From: a virus
Direction: 5' to 3' (one strand)
Virus record (IMG/VR): IMGVR_UViG_3300008267_000589
Location: 1 to 22,698 of that record
Length of the DNA stretch: 22,698 nucleotides
The position numbers and the translations under genes were made by a program. Positions 8,299 through 15,340 of the stretch are shown in pieces. The notes below the pieces were generated by a model. That model was not told the origin of the DNA, searched no databases, and saw nothing but the letters and a program-made list of their open reading frames with translations. Each line of letters starts with the position of its first letter. The stretch's first letter is position 1.

Positions 8299-8841
8299 AT
8301 GTCATTTTGGAGCAATTTAAAAGCAGAACCATTAAGACAGCACAGATGGTATGTTACTTTTAACGGCAATAATCCGTTTTTAAATAACATGAGATATGCT
8401 GTAAAAAAAGTAAGTAAGCCATCAGCAAAAGTTGGTTCTATCCAGCACAAATATTTAAACCATTTCTTTAATTTTCCGGGTCGTCTTGAGTGGAATGATG
8501 TAACTATGACTTTTGCTGCTATTATTGCTTCTCAAGAATCTAATGGCGCAACTGCGTCACAATTAATTGATGCAATCAATAATTTATCTGGCTATCAGTT
8601 ACCAAAAAAACAAGAAGATCGTGAAACAATTGGTAAATTAAAAGCAGATGGCGCTATTGGTCGCGTGGATATTATACAAGTAGATCCTGACGGCGAAACA
8701 GTAGAAACTTGGTCACTATATCGTCCATTCTTTACAGAAATAAAATATGGCGATTTAGATTATTCTAATGAAGAAATTGTTGAAATAAGCTGCACAATCA
8801 AATACGATTGGGCTTCATTAAACGGCAATAGAACGCCATAA
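8299..8841 (+). CDS. Tail tube protein (gp19-like)
   Basis: Inner tail tube subunit through which DNA passes. This 180-aa protein follows the sheath directly, as gp19 follows gp18 in T4, and its length is close to that of T4 gp19 (163 aa). The N-terminal block FWSNLKAEPLRQHRWYVTF and the central LNHFFNFPGRLEWNDVTMTF are the typical tube-fold strands; the C-terminal IVEISCTIKYDWASLN closes the barrel. The next gene encodes a second protein with the same pattern, so the two are paralogues. Strong TTAGGAG site 12 bases before the ATG. A TATAAT-like stretch upstream (about 8270) lacks a good -35 partner. Confidence 0.92.
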   Translation: MSFWSNLKAEPLRQHRWYVTFNGNNPFLNNMRYAVKKVSKPSAKVGSIQHKYLNHFFNFPGRLEWNDVTMTFAAIIASQESNGATASQLIDAINNLSGYQLPKKQEDRETIGKLKADGAIGRVDIIQVDPDGETVETWSLYRPFFTEIKYGDLDYSNEEIVEISCTIKYDWASLNGNRTP

Positions 8842-8856
8842 TATTTGTGAGGAACA

Positions 8857-10119
8857 ATGGCATTTTGGTCAGACGATAGAACTCCAGAGCCTTTACGTTC
8901 TCATAGATGGTTTATTAGATTTACCAAAGGCGGTATGGAAAAGTTCACTTATGCTCTAAAAGAGTGTAAGAAGCCAGAATATGAAGTTACCGTTACTGAA
9001 CATCGTAGGCTTAATCATTATATTAAGCTTCCCGGTTTAGTTAAATGGAAACCAATAACTGTTAAATTTGCCTCTGTACGAGATACAAGCGATTTAGCTT
9101 CAAAAACTATTCTTGATAGACTGTTAACTGGTGGATATACAATTCCAGCAGACGGTGATTTTTTAAATTCTGCTGTTTCTAAAGATAAAATGATAGAAGC
9201 AGTTGGAAATGATTTAGAAATTATTCAATTAGATCCAGATGGAAAAGAAATAGAAATTTGGAAGTTACATAATCCATTAATCACAAGTACTAACTTTGGC
9301 TCTTTAAGCTATGAAAGCGAAGATATAGTTAATATTGAATGTACAATTAATTATGATTGGGCTACATTAAATTCAAAAGATATTGTTCAGGACGTTAACG
9401 AAGTTAGCACTCTTATAGCTTCTGGAAGTATAAAAGGCTATGGAGATAAACCAGAAGATACAAATATAAAATTTGATGGAACAGATTCAACAAAGTTAAT
9501 TAAAAATGAATTTAGTGATCCAAAAAAGAAAAGTAATATTTCTACTAAAATTAATGTTCCAATCGAAAATAAATCTAATAAATTAAAAAGACGTTTTACG
9601 CAAAGAGATTTAGAAAATAGAGATATTTTTACTACATTATTAAATTTTAATGATTTTCTTGTTAGATCTCAACAAGAAATCTTGGCTGCTAAAGAGGCAG
9701 AAGAAATAAGAAGAGCGTCTATAACCGATGAACAAAGATTATTTCAAGCAGAAGCAGAAGAAAGAATACGTGAATTGGAAGAAGGTTTAGCACAAAGAAC
9801 TGCCCTAGAGCGTGAACGTGCAGCAGCAGCATTAAAAAAAGAACAAGATGCTCAACAAGCAACAAGAGCCGAAGCTGATCGTCAACAAAAAGAAAGAGAA
9901 ATTGCTGAAAGAGAGCGCTTAAAAAATGAACAAGTTATATTAGATGCCGAAGCAGAAGCGGCAAGACAAGATGCTGCTCGTCGTAATGCTCAAGCTCTTT
10001 TAGACGAACAAAATAGAAATGCTGCTCAACAACAACAAAAGAAAGACGAACAACTTAATAAAACTTTAACAGAAAATGCAAATAGAGTTTTTGGTTCGTT
10101 GCCAGATCAAGAAGATTAA
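8857..10119 (+). CDS. Tail tube paralogue fused to a long coiled coil
   Basis: Residues 1-174 repeat the fold pattern of the preceding tube protein: FWSDDRTPEPLRSHRWFIRF, then LNHYIKLPGLVKWKPITVKF, and IVNIECTINYDWATLN at the end. A polar linker (about 175-250) and a basic stretch (KLKRRF, about 242-247) follow. Residues about 265-405 are almost purely Glu, Lys, Arg, Gln and Ala with heptad-like spacing, so probably one long coiled coil. The gene starts 15 bases after the tube gene with GAGGAA. Likely a specialised tube ring at one end of the tube (tube initiator, terminator or an adaptor), with the coiled coil either inside the lumen or reaching a partner such as the tape measure. The exact role is inference; the tube relationship is directly visible. 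Confidence 0.75.
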   Translation: MAFWSDDRTPEPLRSHRWFIRFTKGGMEKFTYALKECKKPEYEVTVTEHRRLNHYIKLPGLVKWKPITVKFASVRDTSDLASKTILDRLLTGGYTIPADGDFLNSAVSKDKMIEAVGNDLEIIQLDPDGKEIEIWKLHNPLITSTNFGSLSYESEDIVNIECTINYDWATLNSKDIVQDVNEVSTLIASGSIKGYGDKPEDTNIKFDGTDSTKLIKNEFSDPKKKSNISTKINVPIENKSNKLKRRFTQRDLENRDIFTTLLNFNDFLVRSQQEILAAKEAEEIRRASITDEQRLFQAEAEERIRELEEGLAQRTALERERAAAALKKEQDAQQATRAEADRQQKEREIAERERLKNEQVILDAEAEAARQDAARRNAQALLDEQNRNAAQQQQKKDEQLNKTLTENANRVFGSLPDQED

Positions 10120-10143
10120 TTTAATTTATCTTCTACTTATGTT

Positions 10144-10160
10144 ATACTCACTATGAGTAT
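10144..10160. promoter_or_regulatory. 7-bp perfect inverted repeat upstream of the gp26-like gene
   Basis: ATACTCA and TGAGTAT flank a 3-base centre, 26 bases before the gp26-like ATG. The left arm overlaps a TATACT -10-like hexamer (10143-10148). It could be an operator-like site or a short mRNA hairpin; no T tract follows, so it is not a terminator. Confidence 0.3.
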
Positions 10161-10185
10161 TTCACCAAGAAAGCGTAGGTTATAA

Positions 10186-11064
10186 ATGCGAAACAATGAA
10201 GAACGTCTAGGCGCACAAATGCAACGCCAAGATGCAGTACCTTTACCACAACAATTATCTCCACAGGCAGTACCTTTGCCAAATACAACAGCAGCGCCTC
10301 TTAACTTTATCACACCAACAGAATTTGTCCCTCTTCCATCAAAAGGTAAGTTTTATCCTGAACATCACCCATTACATGGTAAAGATGTCATTGAAGTAAA
10401 ACAAATGACCGCAAAAGAAGAAGATATTCTTACATCACGCAGCCTATTAAAAAAGGGGGTGGCATTAGATAGGCTTATTCAATCTTTGATTGTAGATCAA
10501 AGCTTAAATCCCGATACATTAACAATAGAAGATCGTAGTGCTATTATTGTAGCCGCTCGTATTTCAGCATATGGTCCAGAATATACTACAAGCGTTACAT
10601 GTCCTAATTGCGGAGAAAAAAATAAGTCTACATTTGATTTGTCAGAAAAACTTGAACCAGAAGAAAAAGAAGAAAAACAATTATTACCTGTAGACAGTAA
10701 TGGACATTTTACTGTTCAACTTCCATCAACTAAATGGACAGTTGTTTGCAGAGTGTTAAATGGTTATGATGAAAAAGAATTAGCTAAGACTGAAACTACA
10801 AAAAAGAAAAATGACTTAGTTGGTGATTCTTTATTGCTACAACAATTAAAATCTATGGTTGTTTCTGTAGAAAATGTAACAGACAAAGCTATGATTGAAC
10901 GTGCATTAAGCGTGCTTCCAGCGGCTGATTCAAGGTTTTTACGAAAAACATATAGTGATAATGTTACAGGCGTAGATATGCGCCACTCATTTAATTGTAA
11001 ATCATGTGATAACTCAGCGGAGTTGGAGGTGCCGCTGACGGCAGACTTTTTTTGGTTTAAGTAA
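10186..11064 (+). CDS. Baseplate hub / tail assembly protein (T4 gp26-like), zero-frame product
   Basis: Resembles the T4-like gp26 hub assembly family. Residues 46-57 (EFVPLPSKGKFY) and 68-90 (V-I-E-V-K-Q-M-T, then EEDILTSRSLLKKG) are the family's signature. They are followed by a helix (about 91-125) and an RISAYGPEY block. There are two CxxC pairs, C139/C142 (CPNC) and C271/C274 (CKSC), likely forming one zinc site across the domain; the segment between them is acidic then beta-rich. In zero frame it ends ...ADFFWFK (292 aa). T4 gp26 is 208 aa and acts in hub assembly. The gene lies just before the tape measure, the place where many tail phages carry an assembly chaperone pair made by frameshifting, and this one shows the same design (see next entries). 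The ATG has no strong Shine-Dalgarno; AGGT lies 6 bases before it. Confidence 0.75.
   Translation: MRNNEERLGAQMQRQDAVPLPQQLSPQAVPLPNTTAAPLNFITPTEFVPLPSKGKFYPEHHPLHGKDVIEVKQMTAKEEDILTSRSLLKKGVALDRLIQSLIVDQSLNPDTLTIEDRSAIIVAARISAYGPEYTTSVTCPNCGEKNKSTFDLSEKLEPEEKEEKQLLPVDSNGHFTVQLPSTKWTVVCRVLNGYDEKELAKTETTKKKNDLVGDSLLLQQLKSMVVSVENVTDKAMIERALSVLPAADSRFLRKTYSDNVTGVDMRHSFNCKSCDNSAELEVPLTADFFWFK
11014..11055 (+). promoter_or_regulatory. Putative programmed frameshift site with upstream hairpin
   Basis: Seven consecutive T residues (11047-11053), read in zero frame as GAC TTT TTT TGG, would let a tRNA-Phe in the P site slip +1 from TTT (11050-11052) to TTT (11051-11053) and then read GGT. The frame entered is open for 59 codons. 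Just upstream, TCAGCGG (11014-11020) pairs perfectly with CCGCTGA (11032-11038), and the loop carries a GGAGGT Shine-Dalgarno-like sequence (11025-11030). Eight successive codons here (11017-11040) end in G, unlike the rest of this AT-rich gene, suggesting selection on the RNA itself. A -2 shift would reach the same frame. Confidence 0.65.
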
Positions 11065-11233
11065 TGAATATCAACAAAACATCTACGAAACTTTTTTCTA
11101 TCTAAAGTATTATGGTGGATTCTCAATATTTGAAAGTTATAATCTGCCAGTTGCATTAAGAAAATGGTTTGTAGAAAAATTGGTTGATCATCTAAAAGAA
11201 GAAAGCGAAGCAGTGAAAAGAGCTAGTAAGTAA
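11054..11233 (+). CDS. Frameshift-expressed C-terminal extension of the gp26-like protein
   Basis: A 59-codon segment from GLSNEYQQNIYE to the stop at 11231-11233, in the +1 frame relative to the gp26-like gene. It has strongly protein-like composition: FFYLKYYGGFSIFESYNL, then LPVALRKWFVEKLVDHLKEE, probably two or three helices. The open frame begins only at 11039, inside the gp26-like gene, and contains no ATG; the first GTG or TTG codons come far into the conserved part. Independent translation is therefore unlikely. A +1 slip at the T run would give a fusion of about 348 aa. By analogy with the frameshifted G/GT-type tail assembly chaperones encoded upstream of tape measures, this extension may bind the tape measure protein. 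The analogy is inference; the reading-frame geometry is observed. Confidence 0.65.
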   Translation, partial: GLSNEYQQNIYETFFYLKYYGGFSIFESYNLPVALRKWFVEKLVDHLKEESEAVKRASK

Positions 11234-11236
11234 TTG

Positions 11237-11269
11237 AAACGACAAGGAATATTATCCTTGTCGTTTTTT
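11237..11269 (+). terminator. Intrinsic terminator before the tape measure gene
   Basis: AAACGACAAGGA (11237-11248) pairs with TCCTTGTCGTTT (11255-11266) over a 6-nt loop, and the right arm runs into six Ts (11264-11269). It lies immediately after the frameshift extension, so transcription of the tape measure either reads through or starts anew between here and 11313. Confidence 0.9.
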
Positions 11270-11285
11270 CTTTTCATCTCTAATT

Positions 11286-11297
11286 AAGTTATAACTT
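11286..11297. promoter_or_regulatory. Palindrome upstream of the tape measure start
   Basis: AAGTTATAACTT is a perfect 12-bp palindrome, just upstream of the GAGGT ribosome site (11300-11304). It sits between a terminator and the tape measure ATG, and its centre resembles a -10 box. A regulatory role is only a possibility. Confidence 0.2.
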
Positions 11298-11313
11298 TTG
11301 AGGTAATTTTTTT

Positions 11314-14193
11314 ATGTCTAATGGTCAAGGAAATAGTCCCGGTGGTTCAGGCGGTAATACTCCACCGCCAGCAAATCCAGCACCAGATGCTGTTTTACAA
11401 GCTTTAAAAGATATTAATGATGCTTTAAAACAGCAATATGATTTATCCGTAAAGATCAATGAGCAAGCTAGACAAGAATCAAACTCTCTTCGTGCTCAAA
11501 AGATAGCCTTGAAAGAAAGATTATCTGCATTAAATGATGAATCTCGATCTTTACTAGAAATAGAAGGGATAGTAGGAAAAATTGCTTCTACTGAACAAAG
11601 AAGATATGAAGCTTTATTAACAGCACAAAAAATAGATGAAACTAATGTTGAAATAACTAAAAACAAAATTAAAGCTAAAACTGAAGAAATTGAATTATTA
11701 AAAGCTAGTGGAAAATTAACTGAAGCGGCACAAGAAGAAAAAAAACTTAAAGAACTTACTGCATTATATTTTAAAATGCAAACAACTCTTAAGTCCAACA
11801 ATGAAGCTAGATCGGTAGAAATTAATTATTTAGAACAAAATTTAAGAATCAATAGACAACAAGAAGCAGTTTTAACGTCTATAACTTTAAAGTTAAGAGA
11901 ACAGATTGGTAGCTTATTGGGCATGCCCGATTTGTTAAATAATATTCTTAATGGTTGGAACCCGATTCTAGCTATTTCTTATGAATTAGTCTCTCAAGCA
12001 ATTAAAATGACAAGCGTTCTAGCTCAAGCTAATGCTACGTATGCCGCTACTACTGGAAGAGTAGCAGAAAATTTCCAAAATTTTGGCTCTGGAATGTCAC
12101 AATTTGGTATTGGCTTTAAAGAAATGGCAGAAGCTAATTTAGCGCTATATCAATCAATGACAGGTTTTACAGAACAAACTGTAGAAGTTCGCAAAGAGTT
12201 AACCGAATCAGCAGCAAAGATGAAAAATCTTGGTGTTGAGGTTACAACTACTGGTAAAAATTTTGATATCCTTACAAAAACATTAAGAATGTCTTCTAAC
12301 GAGGCAATGGTTGCACAAGACAGAATAGCAAAACATGCGATTGCTGCTGGTATAGCACCAAAACAAATGTTACAAGAATTTGCCACTAATATGCCTAAAT
12401 TAGCTGGCTACGGTCAGCAAGCAATCGATGTATTTATAAAATTAGAAAAACAAGCTAAATCTTTAGGAATGTCCGTACAAGAATTAAATGGTATCGTTGG
12501 TGATCAATTTGATACTTTTGATGGTGCAGCAACAGCAGCGGGAAAATTGAACGCTATATTAGGCGGTAATTATCTTAACTCTATCGAAATGATGAATGCC
12601 ACAGAATCAGAAAGAATTCTGATTATGAAGAAGGCGATAGATGCGGCTGGTTTACAAGCTGATGGAATGAATAAATTCCAATTAATTGCTTTTGCTAATG
12701 CAGCTGGTATAAAAGATTTAAATGCAGCAAAAAATCTTTTAAGTAAAAATACTACTCAATTAACGATGGACATGGAAAAAGAAGCGGCCTCTCAAAAAGA
12801 ATTACAAGCAGCACAAGAAGCAGCTGCCTTAGCATCGCAAAAAATGCAAACAGCTCTTCAGTCAGTTATGGTTATAGCACAACCATTATTATATATAATA
12901 AATTCTTTTGCTAAATCTGTTTCTTTTATAGCTGATGCTATGGATAAAGTTCACCCTTCAATTAAGCCGGTCGTTTCAGTTTTACTATTGTTGGTTATTG
13001 CAAAACAAAAAGCAGCATTAGCGGCAAACCTTTTAGGTAAAGCGTGGACTAATATGAGTACTGGCGGTAAGATAGGAGCTATCATAACCTTATTAGCTAT
13101 TTTAGTTCCTATGCTAATAGATTTAAGTAATGCAATTACAAAACCAAGATCTCCTCCTTTATATTTGGCTGTTCCGATGCTATCTAAGGCTTTTGATGTT
13201 TTTGGAGAAGTAATAGAAAAAAGGATGGGAACATTTATTCAAATTGGATTAGTTGTATTAGCACTTGCATTAGCAGTCAAACTAGCTGCTTCTGGTTTAG
13301 CAGAATTAGTTAAAGCATTTGCTGGTTTAACCGGTCCACAAGCATTAGCGGCCTTTGGAGCTATAGTAGTTGTTATGGCGGGATTTATAGTAGCACTAGT
13401 AATATTAACAAAAGTAAGCACCGTAGCAGCTATACCTATTTTAGCGGTTGGTGCCGGTATCGCATTGATTGGTGCTGGTATATTTATGGCTGCTACTGGT
13501 ATGGCTAAATTGATAGATTCAATCAAAAGTTTAGCTTCCGGTTTAACAGGTGAAGCAGTTGCTAATCTTTATGGCGTTGCTACAGCTATTGGTGTTTTAG
13601 TTGCCGCATTTGCTGGAGCGGGATTTGGAGCTATTGGAATGGCTATTGGAGCTTTTGCACTAGCAGGTTCTCTCATTATCATTTCAAAAGCTTTAGGCGA
13701 TTTAAATGAAACAAAAATAACAGCATTTAATACTTTAATAAAGAATTTTGCTGATACATTAAAATTATCTGGCATTGAAGCAATATCGGAACAAATTGCA
13801 AAAGCCATAAATAATATTAGTGAAGCAATAAACAAGATGCCAGAAGGTAAAACTGTTAATTTTGCAACCACTATGGATTCGATTAATAGAACATTCTCTT
13901 CTATTGCCCAATCAGACCCAGCAAAAATTGATTCTGCTAAACAGTTTGTTGAAACCGCAAAGGATTATTATACCGTTCAAAAAGATTCTAAAAATGCTGA
14001 TAATGATGCTTTAGTAGCCGCTATAACAAAAGCCTTAAATAACGTTGCTGCTGGTGCTACAACAAAAGAAACAAAAGGCGGTGCAGCTGGAAATGCTACA
14101 GTTACATTACAAATCGATGGACAAGAAATGGGCAAAGTTTTATTGCCATACTTAGATTCTAAATTGGCTAGCAAATATAAGGGAAGCTTCTAA
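11314..14193 (+). CDS. Tail length tape measure protein
   Basis: Sets tail length and is carried inside the tube. This 959-aa protein has a flexible Gly/Pro/Asn-rich start (1-25), long helical heptad-type stretches (about 30-190), and a central helical region of the tape-measure type (about 215-500, rich in Ala, Gln and Met). Several strongly hydrophobic segments follow (about 548-570, 585-605, 639-658, 682-698, 704-727 and 758-790), thought in this class to insert into the host membrane during DNA entry. A soluble C-terminal part (about 800-959) ends in a basic tip. Position after the assembly-chaperone gene and before tube/baseplate genes agrees. At the usual figure of about 0.15 nm per residue, tail length would be near 140 nm, longer than T4's. 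ATG start with GAGGT. Confidence 0.9.
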   Translation: MSNGQGNSPGGSGGNTPPPANPAPDAVLQALKDINDALKQQYDLSVKINEQARQESNSLRAQKIALKERLSALNDESRSLLEIEGIVGKIASTEQRRYEALLTAQKIDETNVEITKNKIKAKTEEIELLKASGKLTEAAQEEKKLKELTALYFKMQTTLKSNNEARSVEINYLEQNLRINRQQEAVLTSITLKLREQIGSLLGMPDLLNNILNGWNPILAISYELVSQAIKMTSVLAQANATYAATTGRVAENFQNFGSGMSQFGIGFKEMAEANLALYQSMTGFTEQTVEVRKELTESAAKMKNLGVEVTTTGKNFDILTKTLRMSSNEAMVAQDRIAKHAIAAGIAPKQMLQEFATNMPKLAGYGQQAIDVFIKLEKQAKSLGMSVQELNGIVGDQFDTFDGAATAAGKLNAILGGNYLNSIEMMNATESERILIMKKAIDAAGLQADGMNKFQLIAFANAAGIKDLNAAKNLLSKNTTQLTMDMEKEAASQKELQAAQEAAALASQKMQTALQSVMVIAQPLLYIINSFAKSVSFIADAMDKVHPSIKPVVSVLLLLVIAKQKAALAANLLGKAWTNMSTGGKIGAIITLLAILVPMLIDLSNAITKPRSPPLYLAVPMLSKAFDVFGEVIEKRMGTFIQIGLVVLALALAVKLAASGLAELVKAFAGLTGPQALAAFGAIVVVMAGFIVALVILTKVSTVAAIPILAVGAGIALIGAGIFMAATGMAKLIDSIKSLASGLTGEAVANLYGVATAIGVLVAAFAGAGFGAIGMAIGAFALAGSLIIISKALGDLNETKITAFNTLIKNFADTLKLSGIEAISEQIAKAINNISEAINKMPEGKTVNFATTMDSINRTFSSIAQSDPAKIDSAKQFVETAKDYYTVQKDSKNADNDALVAAITKALNNVAAGATTKETKGGAAGNATVTLQIDGQEMGKVLLPYLDSKLASKYKGSF

Positions 14194-14195
14194 AA

Positions 14196-14984
14196 ATGGC
14201 TAATATAACTATTAAATTAGAAAATGATTCTAAAAAGACAGTTTTAGTGTTTAAAGCTTTTGTGACTTCTTTAACAGATTCATTTAAATCTAATCCAACA
14301 ACGATAGATAGTAATTTAAATCCTCTTCCCGGTCAATTTATGGGCTTAGGTGGCAATGCACCTACAAGAGATACAAATATAGCTTTTGATGTTTTATCTG
14401 AAAATATCAATGAATCAATCAATAATTTATACAAAGTAAGTTTATTATCAAATTATGCTTTAGGAGCAAAAGTAGAAACAGAAAATGCAAATAGTTCCTA
14501 CATGTCTAATACTCCTCCTTTGTTGCCAAAAATAAAAATAAAATTTTATAATATTTTAGCTGACATAACTACACAAGATAAATATATGGAAGGCATGATT
14601 AACGGTTATGAGTTTAAACCAGAATTAGAAGCCGGTTTTTATGAAAATGGCTCTTTTATTTATCCTAAATTAATTAAAGTTAATCTTAATCTAGTATTAG
14701 TTAATAATTCTACAGATTTTAGAGGTAAAGCTGGTTGGCCTTATATAGTTGGCGCTAAACCAAATGCTGGTACAGGGGGTGGTGGTCAAGCAGGTCAAAA
14801 TGGTAAAACAGAAACTCCAAAACCAACCAAAGCAGGCGCTGCCAAAGAAGAGTCTAAAGACACAGCAGCTGGCGCTACAGGCGCTACTGGAACTACTAAT
14901 ACAGGCGCTCCCGGTGGTGCTAATGCAGGATCAGCAAATAGTGGACCCGCTCCGGAAGCAGATGAATTTCCAAATCTTCAATAA
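14196..14984 (+). CDS. Baseplate / tail tube-associated protein (gp48/gp54-like candidate)
   Basis: A 262-aa protein starting 2 bases after the tape measure stop; AAGGGAAG inside the end of the tape measure gene can serve as ribosome site. In T4 the tape measure gene (29) is followed by 48 and 54, which cap the baseplate with tube-like domains. Residues about 105-180 here have the alternating strands expected of such a tube domain (PKIKIKFYNILADI, then MINGYEFKPELEAGFYENG, IKVNLNLVLVNNS), ending FRGKAGWPY. From about residue 185 to the end it is a low-complexity tail of Gly, Ala, Thr and Lys that is probably disordered. The fold match is from pattern and position only, so the gp48/54 name is tentative. 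Confidence 0.5.
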   Translation: MANITIKLENDSKKTVLVFKAFVTSLTDSFKSNPTTIDSNLNPLPGQFMGLGGNAPTRDTNIAFDVLSENINESINNLYKVSLLSNYALGAKVETENANSSYMSNTPPLLPKIKIKFYNILADITTQDKYMEGMINGYEFKPELEAGFYENGSFIYPKLIKVNLNLVLVNNSTDFRGKAGWPYIVGAKPNAGTGGGGQAGQNGKTETPKPTKAGAAKEESKDTAAGATGATGTTNTGAPGGANAGSANSGPAPEADEFPNLQ

Positions 14985-14999
14985 TAGTTAGGAAAATAT

Positions 15000-15338
15000 A
15001 TGGTTAATAGATATTCTACAAGATATAAATTATTAAATAAATCAGAAATGTATAATAATGTTTTTTTAAAAAAAGGTGTAAAATATTTAAATCATTATTC
15101 AACTGCAAAATTTGATTTTCCAAGTGCAGAAGATATGAATAAAATTAGAACATTTTCTCATATTTGGTCTGTCGGAGATAGATATTATAAATTATCAGAA
15201 AAATTTTATGGCAATCCAAATGATTGGTGGGTTATTGCTCTTTTTAATAACAAACCAACTGAATCTGATATAATACTTGGAGAAGAAATTTTAATTCCTC
15301 TTCCTCTAGAGACTGTAATACAATATATTAAATATTAA
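15000..15338 (+). CDS. Baseplate wedge protein with LysM-like domain (gp53-like)
   Basis: A 112-aa protein. Residues 52-102 (HIWSVGDRYYKLSEKFYGNP, then DWWVIALFNN, and GEEILIPLP) form a LysM-like module: W-x-x-GD-x-Y, a helix, a YG turn, WWVIA, and a final IL-IP strand. T4 gp53 and the phage tail X-type proteins share this pattern and act in baseplate assembly. T4 gp53 is 196 aa, so this is a shortened version or a LysM-only relative. TTAGGAAA ribosome site; the next gene starts 2 bases after its stop. The LysM pattern is clear; the gp53 equivalence is likely. Confidence 0.75.
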   Translation: MVNRYSTRYKLLNKSEMYNNVFLKKGVKYLNHYSTAKFDFPSAEDMNKIRTFSHIWSVGDRYYKLSEKFYGNPNDWWVIALFNNKPTESDIILGEEILIPLPLETVIQYIKY

Positions 15339-15340
15339 TT

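Noticed and set aside
11064-11105. 13-codon ATG frame overlapping the gp26-like stop (TAATG)
   Set aside because: Too short and in a different frame from the protein-like extension; does not explain the open +1 frame.
13239-13526. - strand open frames opposite the tape measure (also 13569-13871 and 13977-14174)
   Set aside because: Composition mirrors the hydrophobic Ala/Ile/Val codons of the tape measure; no start signals or family features.
14880-14945. Collagen-like Gly-X-Y repeat in the gp48/54-like tail
   Set aside because: Only about three Gly-X-Y triplets in phase; the rest is irregular Gly/Ala/Thr low complexity.
14749-14991. 80-aa open frame overlapping the low-complexity tail of the gp48/54-like gene
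   Set aside because: Leu/Gln repeats are the out-of-frame reading of Gly/Ala/Thr-rich DNA; no ribosome site.
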